From Porites lobata (taxonomy: Eukaryota > Cnidaria > Anthozoa > Scleractinia > Poritidae), in assembly GCA_942486035.1 (NCBI GenBank), contig CALNXK010000007.1:567501-631500 (forward strand): DNA of 64,000 nt. Direction: 5' to 3'. The notes beneath the pieces were generated by a model. That model was given only the letters and a program-made list of their open reading frames with translations. It searched no databases and had not been told where the DNA came from. The translations under genes were made by a program, and so were the position numbers. Positions within the stretch are counted from its first letter, which is position 1, and every line of letters starts with the position of its first letter. Of the stretch, positions 59,901 through 64,000 are shown in pieces.

Positions 59901-62900
59901 TGGATCATGAGCATCCAGCTGATCCAGGCGACCTTGCCATGATCAACGGATTCTGATTTGAAAATGCTCTTCTAAGTTCAGTCATGTTTGAAAAAAGATG
60001 TGTAACAGTATAAACGAACCGTAGTTTACCGATCTGATATAATAACATTGATTTTGAAGACTGAACAGAAATTTTCTCAGTTTTACATGGGCACAGGTTC
60101 GGTCATCGAGCACCGTGAAAGCTAGTTCTACAATAATTATTAGTAAAAACTGGTAATCTTATACTTATCAAAGCAGATAGAACAACTTACATGCGAAAAC
60201 ATGTCGAAAAAGACGTGGTCGAAAACAAACACTAACTACTCAAGACTTGTTTGCCAAATCTCGTAAATAAGGAGATTAAAAAGAAACATGTGAGGCCCGC
60301 GAGTGTCACACGGTTTCCACAAGAAACATTAATCCATCTGTTCTGCTATTTGCTATCTCGAAATCATTATCATTTACTAATTTTGCTCACAGTTACAAGT
60401 CCGCGAGTTCTAAGTGTAACCATTTACTAACATTTCCGAGCAATAAGTTAAAATATTTAAATCAATACAAATTTGCAAAAATGGCGTTAATTGTCAGACT
60501 AATGAATAAATAATGTAATATACGTTTCTACTACAAATTCGGGGGTCCGGAATCGAAGCAAACTTTAACTTTTGTCACTCCTCACGGAATACAAAGAATA
60601 CGGAAGAACAAATATTTACACATGGTCAAAAGACACTGATTCCGCCTAAGAACAAGGCTTGTAGTAACTTAGAGCGATCGCTCGAAATCGCTATCCATCA
60701 CTCACTCAATCGTGACTGGCTTCTCTCGGGCCCTAACATTGTATATGAAGACTCTATAGACTGCACTAACATTTACCCCTGACTCTACTAGCTTATGAAA
60801 TTATGTCAACATTTGGTTCAAGCTCGAATCACGAAAAAATAGAAAGGATGGAAATCTTTCTTTAGAAAAATTTAATTCCTCGTCGACATCTGAACTGTGC
60901 ATTCACTCGAATGGCATAATTTTATTTAAACAGTAATTTGCTTGAAGTTGTTGTCTTGTTGGTCTTTCGAGGCACTGGTAGCTTGCTTAAAGGCTTAATA
61001 TTTCATGTCAGTTCTTTCCTAAACTTCTTAAAGAAATTCTCACTGACTGTAGCTTAAAAATAAATCACGGCCATTGAATGATTTTAGTTCATTTTCACAA
61101 ATTGATCCGCATTTCTGAGTATATTATAAATTGATTTTATTCTACCTGAAATTTCTCATGACTAGAAATGTCGGAGACAAACATGTTTTTGTGGTTTGGT
61201 CTCAAGCTATATGGAGCACAATGTTAGAAGTCATAAATGACAAAACTGGAATCGCCACCAAGACCAAAAACACTTGAACTGGACTAGAAAACTACTGCAA
61301 AGTGTCCACTTGAGCCGGCTTACCTGTTTCGTTTCCATTTTTTAGCTATTTGTCTTTCTGAACTATCCAACATAAATATTAGCTGAAAAAATAAATTCAA
61401 ACATTTTGTAGATTGACAGCAAAACAATCAGCTGAATCGTGCCGTAGGAATCGTGCGAAACGTATTGAATGAGTTGTTGCGCATTCCGTTTGTAGCATTA
61501 ACTCCATTAAGCATTTTCTCGTCAGCTGTGGTTTCGCTACCTTTAACATCAATGTCGTCCAGCATAATCAGCCACCATGTTGTCCCTTGTTCCAAAACCT
61601 TAGTTATATTTTCTCGTATCCTTAGAGAACAAGACCGCTAATTCAGTCCTCTTTCTAGCTATGCTGGCAACATACCAATAATAGCATTTTGTTCCGCTGT
61701 TTTTCAACCTTTGCATGACTTGAAAGGGAACCTTTTTGAGAGATATTTAGCGTAAGTCAATTAAAGAACTTTTCCGGCAACGGATTAATGCATAAAAATG
61801 CAACGAAACAAGTGGAGTCCTTTATCGTTTCAAGACCTGTCATGTACATTGTCGTAAAACTACAGTTGTATTAAGTTTTACGCTAGTTAAACTCTAGGGA
61901 AAACTTCTTGTTCTACTGAAGAGAAAGAATTCCACTAGCCATCCCTTTGAGATCCAAAGCTAACTCTGAGCTTAAGGTCAAATAATTTATCTAAGAAATC
62001 AAAATTAAAGTAGGAACAGAAGCAGAAATGCTATTATGATATATCGTTTAAACCTTTTCTGGTTTCTTCGATTATCTACTTACGAATACTTTTGTTTGAG
62101 TCATTTTGCCAAGAGCAACATAGGCCAGAGTTCCGGGTTGCATCTCGACAGAGCCGGGTCATTGCATTTGGACTTTTGTAGATACATACCCAAAGCTCCA
62201 AAATCGGTAAAAATTCGTAGAAGTGACACCCTTTCGAGGCTTTCAGATTTTAATAGAAGCAGTAAATTCTTTCTCGCGAGTTAAGAGTACAGATATAACT
62301 ATCGAAACACATAAAATATATCTTCGCAGTCTGAAAATTGGGACCTGGTCTGTCGAATGTCCTTTTAATTCTTTAATCTTATATTAAAAGGAATTTTTTT
62401 CTTTAAGAAAACGATTACAGTTAAAACTGTTTGGCTTTCACGGAAACATTTCTTTTCGTTAAGAGCTTTGCGAGTAAGAGGGCACCCATCATATGCAGCA
62501 AAATGTTTATATGCTAGATGTACTTTCAGGGCTGTTTAGGTTTCCTATGCAAATCACATCAAACAAACAAACTAAAACTGTTCTTTTTTTGCTTGAGTTT
62601 CTGGTTTATATTTTATATATCTTCAAGGCTATTCTGTGAGCAATTGATTGTGACTCCTTGACAACCCCATCAACGCGCTATTAAATCTCATTTGAGAAGT
62701 TAAAAACAAATCATGGAGCAATCACCACTAATAAGCCCAACCTTAAATCTTAAATCACGTTAATGACAAAAGTAAGATGATCATCAGCATATTTCCAAAA
62801 CATATTTTGTATTTGAAAATCTGAAAACCTTCCCATCAGAGAATCAGCAAAAATGCTGAGTGATATTTCAGACGGAAGAGCCCAAAGGCACAAAGGTCAC

Positions 62901-63376
62901 CCATTATCTCCCGAAGAATCTCGATATCGAAAATTATTTCATGACTAACACGAGAAAATGGTGAATCTCCTTAGAGCCAATACCAAGTTAAAATTGTAAC
63001 ATAATTTATGATAACTGAAGTGTTAGTATTGTGATGAGGATTTTTGTATGATACATTAGGTAGTTGTCGCCTTTTTGAGGAACATGTTCTAGCCAGTTTT
63101 TTATGATATAACATATTGACATTTTAATGATATCTCTATCTTCAACCTTGTGACTCGGCTAATGCTTGAGATATTTAATTGTCACTCTGTCTGTTGTAGT
63201 GTTAAAAGGTAGAAAAAATATTATATTTCGAGATAATTCAATTTTTTAATGGATTATGATAAGGACCAACAAAAAAGATTTAATAAAATTCAGTTTTGAA
63301 TGAAGGACTTTTTAGCATGAGGGATAAAGAGTGTATAAAGGACTGGAATACGTTGCCAAGTGAAATTGAGGGTTTT
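56987..63376. other. Non-coding interval downstream of HAND-B
   Basis: No exon with both a plausible frame and splice sites was found on either strand over more than 6 kb. There are few recognisable transposons here compared with the CEP135 introns. It could contain distal regulatory sequence, but nothing specific is visible. Confidence 0.4.
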
Positions 63377-63768
63377 CCCCGGGGTGATGGGGGGGTACTT
63401 TCTTATAAGAGGCTAATGGGGATGTGCCGCTGGATTGACTATAATGGGGTCGCATTTTCAACAGAGTTACTTGAAGGGGTCGCACGTTTTTTGATTCTTG
63501 GGTAAGACAGTTCTTCATATTTACGGTTAGCAAACGTACCAGAATGTTTTTACTGTAGGTGAAAAGTAAAGCGTTCTTCATTCAGTATAGGGTAGATACA
63601 TAAATAGAAAGTTATTTAGTTGGAATCGCGAAAATTCCATATTTGCCCAAAAGTGACTAAGATGGGGTCTATAATTGGCCACAGAATAGACTATAATGGG
63701 GTAGAGGCTCTGAGAGGCCAGCGGCACATACCCAGCAAACAAATTAACCCAAGTACCCCCGGGGGGGG
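63377..63768. mobile_element. TIR element with CCCCGGGG-type ends
   Basis: The left arm (GGGGTACTTTCTTATAAG..GGGATGTGCCGCTGG) mirrors the right arm (CCAGCGGCACATACCCAGC...AAGTACCCCC). GACTATAATGGGGT occurs in both halves. Confidence 0.7.
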
Positions 63769-63830
63769 AGGCTTTTACTTTTGACCTCAGTGTAAGAACC
63801 TGCAACTGACGTCACTCGCTTCAACACTTA

Positions 63831-63971
63831 AATTCTTGGACGGAATAAAATGGAACATCAAACCCCCAGGCCAAAGCGCCCTATTTTCCCGCCCGGTACC
63901 CTTGATTTTGAGGAGAGAGGCCTAGAGGGGGGACGGGGAAATTAAATTTCCATTCTATTTTGTCCAAGAAT
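63831..63971. mobile_element. Short MITE with ATTCTTGGAC ends
   Basis: ATTCTTGGACGGAATAAAAT on the left mirrors ATTCTATTTTGTCCAAGAAT on the right. The interior is C-rich then G-rich, forming a long palindrome. Confidence 0.75.
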
Positions 63972-64000
63972 CTATACTATCGACTTTATTCATTAATAGG

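Noticed and set aside
1..64000. CRISPR arrays, prokaryotic operons or prophage
   Set aside because: The window is clearly eukaryotic, with spliced animal genes; no regular direct-repeat/spacer structure is present.

Overview
This is a eukaryotic window, AT-rich, with many short exons separated by GT-AG introns and many small terminal-inverted-repeat elements. Gene content and repeat style point to an anthozoan cnidarian, most likely a stony coral. I infer this from the proteins and the look of the repeats; no database was searched.

Layout, left to right. (1) 1-2.0 kb: the first coding exon of an FBXO8-like F-box gene on the minus strand, whose remaining exons lie beyond the left edge. (2) A 1.15-kb divergent promoter region. 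(3) 3.17-30.88 kb, plus strand: a complete centrosomal coiled-coil gene, CEP135. I could chain 28 phase-compatible exons, about 1,259 codons. Its introns are full of MITE-type insertions, several with visible target-site duplications, plus an inverted pair of tRNA-derived SINEs. (4) 33.03-37.17 kb, minus strand: a complete eight-exon, stand-alone Maf-family nucleotide pyrophosphatase. It has a 15-nt micro-exon and what looks like a U12-type (AT-) intron. (5) 39.86-40.45 kb and 55.28-56.32 kb, plus strand: two tandem HAND-class bHLH transcription factor genes with the same two-exon structure. (6) Around and between the HAND genes: a chain of short plus-strand exons (38.4-43.8 kb) that would encode a small basic protein I do not recognise, with the first HAND gene inside its large intron. 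There are also weaker candidate exons at 45.4-45.8 kb (+) and 53.8-53.95 kb (-). (7) The rest, about 46-55 kb and 56.4-64 kb, is non-coding as far as I can see, with repeat elements and otherwise AT-rich sequence. Such spacing is common around developmental transcription factors.

The genes do not form one pathway. FBXO8 (F-box plus Sec7 family), CEP135 (centriole assembly) and Maf (nucleotide-pool or house-cleaning hydrolase) are housekeeping genes, and HAND genes are developmental regulators. FBXO8 and HAND2 are also linked in human (4q34), so this neighbourhood may keep an old piece of synteny. All exon borders were read by eye from splice consensus and reading-frame continuity and have no transcript support.
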